Shown one piece after another: positions 43,379-52,174 of a DNA stretch of 64,000 nt; position 1 is the stretch's first letter, and each line of letters starts with the position of its first letter. Below the pieces are notes generated by a model that ran no database searches, was not told the DNA's origin, and saw only the letters and a program-made list of their open reading frames with translations. Location of the stretch: the NCBI GenBank assembly GCA_963766995.1, contig CAVYCE010000003.1, positions 1 to 64,000 of the forward strand, given 5' to 3'. A program made the position numbers and the translations under genes. The stretch is from Bog-473 sp963766995. GTDB taxonomy: Bacteria > Actinomycetota > Acidimicrobiia > Acidimicrobiales > RAAP-2.

Positions 43379-43408
43379 GTATCACATCACGTCCGTTGAA
43401 TTCTCAAC
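43379..43408 (-). promoter_or_regulatory. Promoter and possible operator of the phosphonate-type operon
   Basis: On the minus strand TTGAGA (43402-43407) and TGATAC (43379-43384) are 17 bp apart, 7 bp before the GTG start at 43371. GTTGAATTCTCAAC (43395-43408) is a dyad with 5-bp perfect arms over the -35 element, a likely regulator site. Confidence 0.55.
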
Positions 43409-43473
43409 CGTGTAACGCAACCTCCGAAACATTTCTTCTCGGTGTTGGCTTCCGATCACTTGGTTCATCTTGT

Positions 43474-44178
43474 TCACCCAACCGTCGCGGAAATCACGCT
43501 GCGTATGGCGTCGGCCGCTTCCCATGGACGCTCGTCCCCGAAGATGGCGCTGCCGGCCACAAACACATTGGCACCGGCTTCGGCGGCCCGGGGTGCGGTG
43601 TGCACATCAATGCCTCCGTCGACCTCAATGTCCAGCGCAAGCCCGTCCCGATCGACCGCTTCCTTGACCTTTCGGACCTTGTCCAGTATTTCGGCCATGA
43701 ATGACTGTCCGCCAAAACCGGGCACCACCGTCATGCACAACACCAGGTCCACTTGATGGAGGAATGGCTCCACGGCCTCAAACGGCGTGACCGGATTGAG
43801 GGCGAGCCCGACCCGCAGACCGAGTTGGCGCATCTGTTCGATGAGCTCGGCGGTGTGTCCGATCTCGACGTGCACCGTGCAACCGTCGGCGCCGGCTTGC
43901 GCGAAGTCGGCCAGATACCGCTCCGGCTCGGTGATCATGAGGTGGGTGTCCAAGAAGAGGGGCGTGTGGCGACGAAGCGAGGCCACCACGGGTGGGCCGA
44001 TGGTCAGGTTGGGGACGAAATGGCCGTCCATGACATCGACGTGCAACCAGTCGGCCGCCGGCGCCACTTCCCCGATCTGCTCGGCCAGCGCTCCGAAGTC
44101 AGCCGACAGGATGGAGGGAGCGATGCGGATGGCGCCGAAGGTGCCGGCGTCGCGGCGATTCGTTCCCGGCTTGCTCAT
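43474..44178 (-). CDS. rpe: Ribulose-phosphate 3-epimerase
   Basis: Interconverts ribulose 5-phosphate and xylulose 5-phosphate. The 234-residue TIM barrel has the metal and catalytic motifs DWLHVDVMDGHFVPN, THLMI, TVVPGFGGQ and EVDGGID. The ATG at 44178 gives family length; the longer frame starts inside the methyltransferase gene. It supplies the pentose-phosphate pool used by ribBA and PRPP synthesis. Confidence 0.96.
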   Translation of the reverse strand: MSKPGTNRRDAGTFGAIRIAPSILSADFGALAEQIGEVAPAADWLHVDVMDGHFVPNLTIGPPVVASLRRHTPLFLDTHLMITEPERYLADFAQAGADGCTVHVEIGHTAELIEQMRQLGLRVGLALNPVTPFEAVEPFLHQVDLVLCMTVVPGFGGQSFMAEILDKVRKVKEAVDRDGLALDIEVDGGIDVHTAPRAAEAGANVFVAGSAIFGDERPWEAADAIRSVISATVG

Positions 44179-44188
44179 CGGCGTCAGC

Positions 44189-44995
44189 TCAGCTGAAGCG
44201 GGCCCAGCACAGGATGCGCCGGAAACCATAGAAGTACGGCTCGCGTTCCCCCAGCTCTTCTAAGAGCAGTTCGCGGTACCGGTCGACGAACTCCTCGAAG
44301 AGTTCGGGACTGAGGCGGCTTCGGTACGGGGTGAGCAGTGAGCCCATGACCCACTCCACCACGTCGGAGGTCGAGCCCAACTCGTGGCCGTAGACCTCCA
44401 TGCGCACGACCTGCTTGCGGGCCCCAAGTTCGTACAGCAAATCGGCATAGAGCTCAGGCGACAGGACGAAGCGGCCTCGGTCTTCGGGCACGTCGCCATC
44501 AAGTGCATCAATGAAGGGCGATTCGTTGGCAACCTGGCGCGCCAGCAGGTGCGAGGGGTGACGGAAGTTGGCCGGCACCTGGAAGGCCAACTGGCCTCCG
44601 GGGGCCAGCGCCGTGCGCATCCGCGCCAGCAGGTTGAGGTGGTCGTCGATCCAATGCAGTGATGCATTGGCGAACACGAGGTCGAGGTCTTGGCCCAGCC
44701 ACTGCGCGATGTCCCCGGACTCGAATGAGAGGCCCTTCACGTCAGCATGGTCGGCTCGGGCTCGGGTCAGCATGGACTCAGAGAGTTCCACCCCGACGGT
44801 CGATGCGGCCTCCATGTCCTGATGCAGTTCCACGGTCAGGTCGCCAGTGCCGCACCCGAGATCGACCACTCGGCCCCCGGGTACCGGCGCACACAGAGCA
44901 ACGAGGTCATCGAACGGCTCTCGCCGTTCCGAACGGAAGCGCTCGTACTGCTCCGGGTTCCACCCATCGAGTGGGGTCACGGTCACGGCACTCAT
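44189..44995 (-). CDS. SAM-dependent methyltransferase, trans-aconitate methyltransferase-like
   Basis: A class I methyltransferase of 268 residues. The SAM motif VVDLGCGTGDLT, the acidic end of beta 2 (VGVELS), FANASLHWI and the leading WNPEQYERFRSERREPFDDL all match the Tam group, whose E. coli member esterifies trans-aconitate. The C-terminal helices may shape a different acceptor pocket. It sits between fmt and rpe with gaps of only 2 and 10 bp. Confidence 0.82.
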   Translation of the reverse strand: MSAVTVTPLDGWNPEQYERFRSERREPFDDLVALCAPVPGGRVVDLGCGTGDLTVELHQDMEAASTVGVELSESMLTRARADHADVKGLSFESGDIAQWLGQDLDLVFANASLHWIDDHLNLLARMRTALAPGGQLAFQVPANFRHPSHLLARQVANESPFIDALDGDVPEDRGRFVLSPELYADLLYELGARKQVVRMEVYGHELGSTSDVVEWVMGSLLTPYRSRLSPELFEEFVDRYRELLLEELGEREPYFYGFRRILCWARFS

Positions 44996-44997
44996 GT

Positions 44998-45900
44998 TTA
45001 GTCGGTGCCGAGACGCTCCCCGACCGTCGGGCGTATTCCCCGCGCCCAGTCCTCTGCGGCCATTGGCGCCCTGCTCTCGGGTTGCACCTGAATGAGCTGT
45101 ACCAGTCCCGTTCCCGCCTGCACGGTGGTGCCGGTCAAGGTGCCTGATAGGGCCGGGCTGGCGGCTGAGTCGACGTCTTGAGCGCCATCAGGCATGACGG
45201 TGACCTGCTGCACCATCAGACGCTTGCCCCTGAATGTGGTCCATGCTCGGCCCAGTCGCACCACCCGTTGGAGGTGTGCCGCCGATTGGGACCACTGCAG
45301 ATGCAGATCCTCGCTGGTCAACTTCTCCGCTGTGGTCGGGGTGCCGATTTGGGGCTCGGGGGTTGGCAAGCCCTCCACGCCGTGCTCCAACGTCTCGACC
45401 AGGAGAGCGCTCCCCAACTCGACCAATTGCGTGCGCAGGGTGGCCAGACTGAGATCGGGCGTGATGGGGATCGACCGGCGGGCGTAGACCGCACCCGTAT
45501 CGAGCCCTTCCTCTACCTTCATGATGCAGACACCGGTCTCGGCATCGCCGGCCAGGAGCGCCCGCTCAAGCGGCGCGGCGCCGCGCCACCGTGGGAGCAG
45601 CGAGAAATGGACATTCACCATGGGTACCTGGGCCAGGAGGGAGGCGGGGATGATGCGCCCATAGGCCACCACCACGGCCAGCTCGACCCCTGATGCCACG
45701 GCGTCGTCCATGGCGTGGGAGACCGGGATACCCAAGTCGCGGGCGGCCTGGGCCACGGGACTGGGAGTAAGGGCACCGCCCCGGCCGCGCTTTCGATCCG
45801 GCCGGGTGATGCAGCACACGATCTCGTGGCCGGCGTCGACCAGGGCCCGTAGCGGTGGGACGGCCATGTCCGGGGTGCCGAGATAGGCGAGACGAGCCAT
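44998..45900 (-). CDS. fmt: Methionyl-tRNA formyltransferase
   Basis: Formylates initiator Met-tRNA. The 300 residues show the formyltetrahydrofolate domain with FSLLPRWRGAAPLERAL (catalytic His-Asp region nearby) and the C-terminal OB-like tRNA domain (about 205-300). It forms a functional pair with def, 35 bp upstream, which removes the formyl group after synthesis. Confidence 0.96.
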   Translation of the reverse strand: MARLAYLGTPDMAVPPLRALVDAGHEIVCCITRPDRKRGRGGALTPSPVAQAARDLGIPVSHAMDDAVASGVELAVVVAYGRIIPASLLAQVPMVNVHFSLLPRWRGAAPLERALLAGDAETGVCIMKVEEGLDTGAVYARRSIPITPDLSLATLRTQLVELGSALLVETLEHGVEGLPTPEPQIGTPTTAEKLTSEDLHLQWSQSAAHLQRVVRLGRAWTTFRGKRLMVQQVTVMPDGAQDVDSAASPALSGTLTGTTVQAGTGLVQLIQVQPESRAPMAAEDWARGIRPTVGERLGTD

Positions 45901-45935
45901 CAGTGCACCGTAGAGCAGCCTCGAGTGTCGGCTGC

Positions 45936-46466
45936 TTACTTGAAGAGGTTGGACAGCCCGTCGGGAGTATCAGATGGCAGCTGGAGCGCCCGGGCCCGAA
46001 GGATCTTCTTGGCCTCTTTGCGCTGGTCGTCATTGAGATGCTCGACCAGGAGGATGCCATCGAGGTGATCCATCTCGTGCTGGAGGGCTCGGCCCTCGAG
46101 TTCGGAAGCCTCGATTGAAATCTCATTGCCGTCGAGGTCGAGTCCGACCAGATGCACCGCATTGGGCCGCACGATCTCCCAGCTGAGACCGGGAATAGAA
46201 AGGCAGCCCTCGTCGTAGGTCCACTCCCCGTCGCTCTCCACGATGCTCGGGTTGATGACGGCAAGGGGCCCGTCACCCAAGTCGTAGACGAAGATTCGCC
46301 GTTGGACACCCACCTGGTTAGCGGCCAGTCCCACTCCGTTGGCGTCGTACATGGTCTCGAACATCGAATCGACCAACGACACCACCGCGCCGTCGATGTC
46401 CTCCACTTCGCGGGTGCGCTCCTTCAACACGGGGTCCCCGTATTGGCGGATGGCAAGGCTCGGCAT
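45936..46466 (-). CDS. def: Peptide deformylase
   Basis: Metallo-amidase that removes the N-formyl group from nascent proteins. The 176 residues contain all three family motifs: GVGLAANQVG, EGCLSIPG (metal Cys) and QHEMDHLDG (two metal His and catalytic Glu). The motif order and length match type 1 enzymes. It is followed by fmt. Confidence 0.97.
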   Translation of the reverse strand: MPSLAIRQYGDPVLKERTREVEDIDGAVVSLVDSMFETMYDANGVGLAANQVGVQRRIFVYDLGDGPLAVINPSIVESDGEWTYDEGCLSIPGLSWEIVRPNAVHLVGLDLDGNEISIEASELEGRALQHEMDHLDGILLVEHLNDDQRKEAKKILRARALQLPSDTPDGLSNLFK

Positions 46467-46518
46467 GCGTTCAGTTTATCTGGGAGGCATAGCGGGCCGA
46501 ACGACGCCCGCGCTCTGC

Positions 46519-48297
46519 TCAGAAGCTGGTCGGATCCACTTCGATGCGCAGACCTCGTCCGGTGGGCCGGGTGACGGTGGCCAGCAGATCGCACAGCGCG
46601 GCGTGTTCGGGAGCGCTGACCAGGAAGCGATCGTCGGGCAGGGCAGAGACGGTCACCGTGTCCGGTCCGGCTCGCTGGAGCTCATCGGCGTAGGTCGGGG
46701 CCAGCGTTCCCGAGAGCAGGGCGATGGCGGCGTAGGGCGGGAGACCGACGCTTTGCCGTATGGCGTCTTCTTCCGCATCGACGGCCGACGGGTCACCGGT
46801 GAGGGCTGCCCGGAGCACCGGATGGTCAGGCACGCGGGTCTGCACCAGGACGCGGGCGATCCCGTCGCTGCGACGGGGACCAACCAGTCGGGATGCTCGC
46901 ACCAACAGAGCGAGGGTCTCGTCGGTGGCGCTGACTCGAGGTGCGAGCAGATGCAGGTCTATGTCCAAGAAGGCGACCGCGGCGGCCCGTCGGGTCCGAT
47001 GCAAGACGGCCTCGGTACCAATAAGCACCGGAGCGGTGGCGGGTGCTTCTGTCGTCGCCGTCGGTCCGGACACTTCAGCCACTTCGGTGCCGAGTAGCGC
47101 AGCCAACTCCTCGCGCAGGCGGCCGACGCCGGCCCGCAGCGTCTTGAAGCGAAGCTTGCCGCAGGCGGCGCAGACAATGGGACGTTCTTCGCCGCATTTG
47201 GGACAGACGAGGCGTTCGTCAACCTTGCGCACGGCGGCGGCACAGCGCGTGCATTGCGCCACTTCCCCACAGTGGGCGCACGCCAGTAGTCGAGCGCCGC
47301 CCACTCGGTTGAAGACGCAGACCAATGGTGGCGGGTTTGATTCGCCCTGGGCTTGGTCGAGGACTTGATGGGCCAGGCGGACAAACTCCTCCGAATAGAG
47401 TCCGGTGCGGGGATCGGCACCACGCCGATCGACCACTCGCAGCGGTGCCCACCCCTCGCGTTCGATGGCCCGAGTCGGTGCGATCACCGTTCGACCATGA
47501 CGCAGAGCGGCGGTCGGGATGGGCGAGACCAGTAGGCAAGGTGCGCTGACTCGAACGGCACGCTGGCGCACCACATCGACGGCGCTGTAGGTGGGAGATC
47601 GCTCCTCTCGATACGCCTCATCGTGCGCATCGACCACGAGAGCAGCTCGAAGGCGCGGAATGGGGGCCCAGGCTGCGCCCCTGCTCCCAACCACGATGGG
47701 CCACCCGGCACGAGCGGCGGCCCAGTCCGTCGTGGCGGCATGGCCGCGGCGGGTGAGCCTCTGGGTCAGGCGCTCGGCCCAACCGTTGGAGGGAACAAGG
47801 ACCAGCACGCTGCCCGGTTCGTCTGCGTTGGTCTGTTCGATCAGGGCCAGCACGAAATCAATGACATCGGTGGCCGGTGGCAAGCGGAGGATGGGGACAT
47901 CGGGCGCGGCGAGGACCTGGGCCACCAATGCGGCCGCCGGTGGGTCCGGCACAGTGTCGAGATGCGCCCGTAATGGAAGTGTCGGCAGCTCCTTGACGGG
48001 AGCGATGGGCGACGCGGCGGTCAGGAAATACGACTCTGGTCCGGCCCAGCGCCAAGCCGCCCATCCCGCCAACTCGATCAGGTCCGAAGGCGGGCCCCAG
48101 CCGGACCAGTGGGCCAACGGCAGGAGCGCACGGTGTTGGTCAGGCGTGACATGGTCGTCGACCACCCAGCCTCCAACCCGGCGGCCATGCAGTTGCACCC
48201 GGACCCGCGTGCCCACGACCACGTCATGGGTCCACCGTTCGGGGACGGCATAATCGAACAGCTTGGGGACGGCCGCCACATCCGTGCGCACGCGCAC
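46519..48297 (-). CDS. priA: PriA-like primosomal protein without helicase motifs
   Basis: Replication-restart factor related to PriA, 592 residues against about 730 in E. coli. The N-terminal 3'-DNA-binding domain and the two zinc clusters (CAHCGEVAQCTRC and CPKCGEERPIVCAACG) are kept. Walker A is absent, and the DEEH box position reads DAHDEAY, so it should not unwind DNA. This loss is general in Actinobacteria. It probably acts as a structural loader. It lies between metK and def. Confidence 0.88.
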   Translation of the reverse strand: MRVRTDVAAVPKLFDYAVPERWTHDVVVGTRVRVQLHGRRVGGWVVDDHVTPDQHRALLPLAHWSGWGPPSDLIELAGWAAWRWAGPESYFLTAASPIAPVKELPTLPLRAHLDTVPDPPAAALVAQVLAAPDVPILRLPPATDVIDFVLALIEQTNADEPGSVLVLVPSNGWAERLTQRLTRRGHAATTDWAAARAGWPIVVGSRGAAWAPIPRLRAALVVDAHDEAYREERSPTYSAVDVVRQRAVRVSAPCLLVSPIPTAALRHGRTVIAPTRAIEREGWAPLRVVDRRGADPRTGLYSEEFVRLAHQVLDQAQGESNPPPLVCVFNRVGGARLLACAHCGEVAQCTRCAAAVRKVDERLVCPKCGEERPIVCAACGKLRFKTLRAGVGRLREELAALLGTEVAEVSGPTATTEAPATAPVLIGTEAVLHRTRRAAAVAFLDIDLHLLAPRVSATDETLALLVRASRLVGPRRSDGIARVLVQTRVPDHPVLRAALTGDPSAVDAEEDAIRQSVGLPPYAAIALLSGTLAPTYADELQRAGPDTVTVSALPDDRFLVSAPEHAALCDLLATVTRPTGRGLRIEVDPTSF

Positions 48298-48337
48298 GTA
48301 GCGGGGCGCCGACGTGGTGATCCCGCTCAGGGCTGGG

Positions 48338-49528
48338 TTAGAGACCCAGCGCGGAACGCAGGTCGTCTACCCGCGGCGTGGCTTCCCAGCTGAACTCCTT
48401 CTCCGAACGCCCGAAATGACCGTAGGCGGCCGTCTTCTTGTAGATAGGACGACGCAGGTCCAGGTCGCGCGAAATGGCAGCCGGACGCAGGTCGAACACC
48501 TGACGCACGGCGTCGGAGATCTTTTCTGGGTCGACCGCTTCGGTGCCGAAGGTCTCGACCATGAGTGACACCGGATGCGCCACACCAATGGCGTAGGCCA
48601 CTTGGACCTCGCAGCGCTTGGCCGCACCGGACGCCACGACGTGCTTGGCCACCCAACGCGCGGCGTAGGCCGCTGAGCGGTCCACCTTCGAGGGGTCCTT
48701 GCCGGAGAAGGCGCCGCCACCGTGGCGGGCCATTCCGCCGTAAGTATCCACAATGATTTTGCGACCCGTCAGTCCGGTGTCAGCGTGGGGTCCTCCCAGC
48801 TCGAAGATGCCGGTGGGGTTGGCCAGAATGCGCACGCCCTCGGTGTCGAGGTCGGCGGGCAGCAACGGCATGATCACGTGCTCCGTGAGGTCGGGCTTGA
48901 GTTGCTCTTCCAGATCGATGCCAGGCGCGTGCTGCGTGGAGATCAGCACTGTGTCGATGCGAATCGGCCGACCATCCTCGTAGACCACCGAGACCTGCGT
49001 CTTGCCATCCGGCCGCAAGTACGGGATAGAGCCCACTCGGCGTACTTGGGCCAAGCGCTCGGACAGGCGGTGCGCCAGCCAGATGGGAAGGGGCATGAGG
49101 TCCGGCGTTTCATCACAGGCGTAGCCGAACATCATTCCCTGGTCGCCAGCACCCTGCGCGTTGAGCGTGTCCTCGCCACCGGAGCCGGTACGGAACTCGA
49201 AGGCCTTGTCCACACCTTGGGCTATGTCAGGAGACTGCGCGTCAAGCGACACCAAAACGCCACAGGTCTTGCCATTGAACCCGTAGGCGTCGTTGTCGTA
49301 ACCGATCTCACACACGGTGTCGCGCACGATGGCCGGGATGTCCACATAGGTCGACGTGGTGACCTCACCGGCCACCACCACCAAACCGGTCGTCAGCAAC
49401 GTCTCACAGGCCACTCGGCTGGCCGGGTCGCCGTCGAGCATGGCGTCGAGCACGGCGTCGGAGATTTGGTCGGCCATCTTGTCGGGATGGCCTTCAGTGA
49501 CTGACTCCGAGGTAAAGGTCGTTTTCAC
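48338..49528 (-). CDS. metK: S-adenosylmethionine synthetase
   Basis: Makes SAM from methionine and ATP. The 396 residues carry GAGDQGMMFGYACDE (ATP loop) and GGGAFSGKDPSKVDRS (P-loop-like), both diagnostic. The GTG start overlaps the coaBC stop (GTGA). Nearby SAM users include the Tam-like methyltransferase and the split SpoU enzyme. Confidence 0.98.
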   Translation of the reverse strand: MKTTFTSESVTEGHPDKMADQISDAVLDAMLDGDPASRVACETLLTTGLVVVAGEVTTSTYVDIPAIVRDTVCEIGYDNDAYGFNGKTCGVLVSLDAQSPDIAQGVDKAFEFRTGSGGEDTLNAQGAGDQGMMFGYACDETPDLMPLPIWLAHRLSERLAQVRRVGSIPYLRPDGKTQVSVVYEDGRPIRIDTVLISTQHAPGIDLEEQLKPDLTEHVIMPLLPADLDTEGVRILANPTGIFELGGPHADTGLTGRKIIVDTYGGMARHGGGAFSGKDPSKVDRSAAYAARWVAKHVVASGAAKRCEVQVAYAIGVAHPVSLMVETFGTEAVDPEKISDAVRQVFDLRPAAISRDLDLRRPIYKKTAAYGHFGRSEKEFSWEATPRVDDLRSALGL

Positions 49529-50784
49529 GTCGAGCTCCGCTTCTCTTTCATGTGGGCGATCACCATATCCAACACGGCGTCTGCGACTGCAGTTTTGCTT
49601 GTCATCGGGATGTCGATGGCTCTGCCATCGGCCGACAAGATTGTCACGGCGTTGGTGTCGTGGTCGAAGCCGGCACCTGGGGCGCTGACATCGTTCACGA
49701 CCAACAGATCGACACCCTTGCGGGCCAGCTTGCGGCGTCCGCGCTCGAGGACGTCATTGGTCTCGGCCGCAAATCCAACCAACACTTGCTGGGGCGTCCG
49801 TCGGGCGGCCAAGGCAGAGAGGATGTCGGGGGTCGGCTCCAACACCAGTTCGGGCAAGCCGTCTTCTTTGGACAATTTGCGGTCCGCCGTGACCTTGGGT
49901 CGGAAGTCGGCCACGGCGGCGGCCATGATCACGACATCGGCCTCGGCGCACACACCGTTGAGGGCGGCTTCCATGTCGGCCGCCGACTCCACTGCGACAC
50001 GCGTGATGCTCCGAGCCACAGGAGCTGGCAGCGGCAAGGGAGAGCTGCTGACCAACGTGACCGTGGCGCCGCGACGAGCGGCCGCCGTCGCCAGGGCGTG
50101 CCCCTGCTTGCCCGATGATCGATTGGTGATGAAGCGGACAGGGTCGAGGGCCTCGCGCGTGCCACCGGCACTGACCACCACTCGAAGGCCAGCTAAGTCC
50201 TGTTCACTCACGGTGTCGGGCTGGGCCGTGCCGACATTCACCATGGACAGGGCTCGGTCCACAATGGTGGCCGGTGCAGCCAAGCGCCCTTCGCCACTGT
50301 CCCCACCCGCCAGCCGACCACTTTCGGGCGGCACGACGGCCACTCCACGCCGTTGCAGTGTGGCCAGATTTTCTTGCACCGATGCGTGCTCCCACATTTC
50401 GGTGTGCATGGCGGGACACACCAGCACCGGGGCGCGAGTGGCCAGAAGAGTGGCCGTCAATAGATCGTCGGAGAGCCCGGCGGCGTAGCGGGCCAGCAGA
50501 TGGGCCGTGGCGGGTGCGACCACAATGAGGTCGGCTCCCTGCCCGAGTCGGGTGTGCGGTATGGGGGTGTCGGCCTCCCAGAGCGACGTCTGGGCCGGCT
50601 CTGAGGCGAGGGCTGAGAATGTCAGCGTGCCGACGAATCGGGTCGCTTCTTCAGTGAGTACGGGGATGACATGGCAGCCGGCGTCCACCAATTGGCGGCA
50701 TACCTCGACTGCCTTATACGCCGCGATGCCTCCGCAGACACCCAGCACGATCCGAGGACCGCTCACCTGCTCATCCATGGCCAT
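49525..50784 (-). CDS. coaBC: Bifunctional phosphopantothenoylcysteine decarboxylase / phosphopantothenate-cysteine ligase
   Basis: Two steps of coenzyme A synthesis. The CoaC flavoprotein half (about 1-185) has GGIAAYKAVEV, the active-site His in DTPIPHTRLG and the PAMHTEMW loop; the CoaB half (about 205-419) has VVSAGGTREALDPVRFITNRSSG and AAAVADFRP. The ATG at 50784 is chosen because the upstream part of the longest frame is antisense-like sequence over the rpoZ tail; an ATG at 50778 is equally possible. Confidence 0.94.
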   Translation of the reverse strand: MAMDEQVSGPRIVLGVCGGIAAYKAVEVCRQLVDAGCHVIPVLTEEATRFVGTLTFSALASEPAQTSLWEADTPIPHTRLGQGADLIVVAPATAHLLARYAAGLSDDLLTATLLATRAPVLVCPAMHTEMWEHASVQENLATLQRRGVAVVPPESGRLAGGDSGEGRLAAPATIVDRALSMVNVGTAQPDTVSEQDLAGLRVVVSAGGTREALDPVRFITNRSSGKQGHALATAAARRGATVTLVSSSPLPLPAPVARSITRVAVESAADMEAALNGVCAEADVVIMAAAVADFRPKVTADRKLSKEDGLPELVLEPTPDILSALAARRTPQQVLVGFAAETNDVLERGRRKLARKGVDLLVVNDVSAPGAGFDHDTNAVTILSADGRAIDIPMTSKTAVADAVLDMVIAHMKEKRSST

Positions 50785-50812
50785 CGGCGGAATCCGCCGC
50801 GCCTCGATACGC

Positions 50813-51232
50813 CTAGCTCGCGGTCGGGTCCTCGTCCCCGACGACGACCTCGGCCAGCTCTTCGGCTTCGATGACAGCTTCGACAACCGCTTCGGCGACG
50901 GCTTCGATGACGATCTCTTCAGCCGCAATGGTCTCAAGCAGCGCGGCCTCGGCCAGAGCGGCGGCCAATGCGGCCTCTTCCTCTGAGTCAATCCGGGTGT
51001 AGGTGGCCTTGCCAGCAGCGATCTCTTCGAAGGCGATGGAGACAGGCTTGCCCGAGGTCGATGCGACCTGCGGCGGCACGACCTTGCCCAGGCCTTCGCC
51101 CAGGCTGTTGTAGTACGAGTTCACCTGGCGAGCACGGCTAGAACCCAGCGCTACCAGGGTGAACTTGGAGTCAACCTTGTCCAAGAGGTCCTCAATGGGT
51201 GGATCCATGAGCGTGTTGCGGCCTTTGGCCAT
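50813..51232 (-). CDS. rpoZ: RNA polymerase omega subunit with a long acidic tail
   Basis: Small assembly subunit of RNA polymerase. Residues about 5-85 match actinobacterial omega: MDPPIEDLLDKVDSKFTLVALGSSRARQVNSYY, then KPVSIAFEEIAAGKATYTRI. The remaining 55 residues are almost only Ala, Glu, Val, Ile and Leu (for example EAVAEAVVEAVIEAEELAEVV), far longer than the usual end. The start abuts the gmk stop at 51232. Confidence 0.93.
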   Translation of the reverse strand: MAKGRNTLMDPPIEDLLDKVDSKFTLVALGSSRARQVNSYYNSLGEGLGKVVPPQVASTSGKPVSIAFEEIAAGKATYTRIDSEEEAALAAALAEAALLETIAAEEIVIEAVAEAVVEAVIEAEELAEVVVGDEDPTAS

Positions 51233-51792
51233 CAGGTTTCCTCCGGGTTCGCGGCGCCAGCGGCTGCCGTTCGGGTGCGGGCAACTATAGCCCTCAGCTC
51301 GTCCACGGTCTGACCGAGCTGGTGGTTTACCACCGTGAAGGTCGCCACTCGCCTCGAGCGTTCGACCTCTTCAACGCCCTTTTCCACCCGTCGCTTGATG
51401 TGTTCTGTGTCGTCGCCGCGAGCGGCCAGGCGCTCCGCCTGCACTTCCAGCGATGGCGGGAGGAGCAAAATCACCACCGCGTCAGGTCGATGGACCAAGA
51501 CTTGCTCGGCTCCCTGCACGTCGATCTCGAGCAGCACATCGGATCCATCGGGTGGATCCGGAATAGGGGTTCCCATAAGGTTGCCCAGGAACTCGGCCCA
51601 CTCATAGAACCGACCTTGCGCAATGGCGGCTTTGAAGGTAGGTCGATCGACGAAGACGTAGGCGTTGCGTTCACGCTCGCCAGGCCGTGGTTGGCGTGTG
51701 GTCCAGCTCCGGCTCAGCCAGAGTGTGGGGTCCTGCGCAACAAGCTCTGCCGCAAGCGTGCCCTTGCCGGCCCCACCGGGGCCGATGAGCAC
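51232..51792 (-). CDS. gmk: Guanylate kinase
   Basis: Phosphorylates GMP and dGMP. P-loop GPGGAGKGT, the GMP-binding SRSWTTRQPRPGE and YVFVDRPTF, and EIDVQGAEQV are all present in 186 residues. The GTG at 51792 leaves only three residues before the P-loop glycine; the first beta strand (IFVLIGP) is encoded just upstream in frame, so the real start may be a CTG at 51801 or 51816. The gene follows mihF closely, as in mycobacteria. Confidence 0.93.
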   Translation of the reverse strand: MLIGPGGAGKGTLAAELVAQDPTLWLSRSWTTRQPRPGERERNAYVFVDRPTFKAAIAQGRFYEWAEFLGNLMGTPIPDPPDGSDVLLEIDVQGAEQVLVHRPDAVVILLLPPSLEVQAERLAARGDDTEHIKRRVEKGVEEVERSRRVATFTVVNHQLGQTVDELRAIVARTRTAAAGAANPEET

Positions 51793-51805
51793 GAAAATCA
51801 GTGGC

Positions 51806-52135
51806 TCAGCGCGCAGTCTCTTTGAGCAGCGCGTCCCGCTGCTTGGCGCCCAGCCCCTGCAAACGGCGGCTGTCGCTGATCCCCACCGTCTCCATGAGAC
51901 GGCGTGCCTTCACCTTGCCCAGACCAGGCAGCGACTCGAGCACGGAGACCACCTTCATTTTGCCGACGGTCTCATCGGAGTCGGACTGGGTCAGGAGGTC
52001 AGCGAGGGAGAGATGGCCCATCTTCAGCTTCTCTTTCACCTCGGCCCTCTCACGACGGACCCGTGCGGCCTTTTCAAGAGCAGCAGCACGCTGCTCGGGA
52101 GTGAGTGCGGGAGGTTGCGGCATGAGCGAGACCAT
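51806..52135 (-). CDS. mihF: Actinobacterial integration host factor
   Basis: Nucleoid-associated DNA-binding protein specific to Actinobacteria. The 109 residues show the conserved helical N-terminus (LTPEQRAAALEKAARVRRERAEVKEKLKMG) and the helix-hairpin-helix-like ESLPGLGKVKARRLMETVGI. The ATG at 52135 has AGAGG 5 bp upstream; an ATG at 52123 is an alternative. It lies between pyrF and gmk, the position seen in mycobacteria. Confidence 0.93.
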   Translation of the reverse strand: MVSLMPQPPALTPEQRAAALEKAARVRRERAEVKEKLKMGHLSLADLLTQSDSDETVGKMKVVSVLESLPGLGKVKARRLMETVGISDSRRLQGLGAKQRDALLKETAR

Positions 52136-52174
52136 AGCGCCTCTGTTCCCCCTGTTCACACCCGATAGGCAGCC

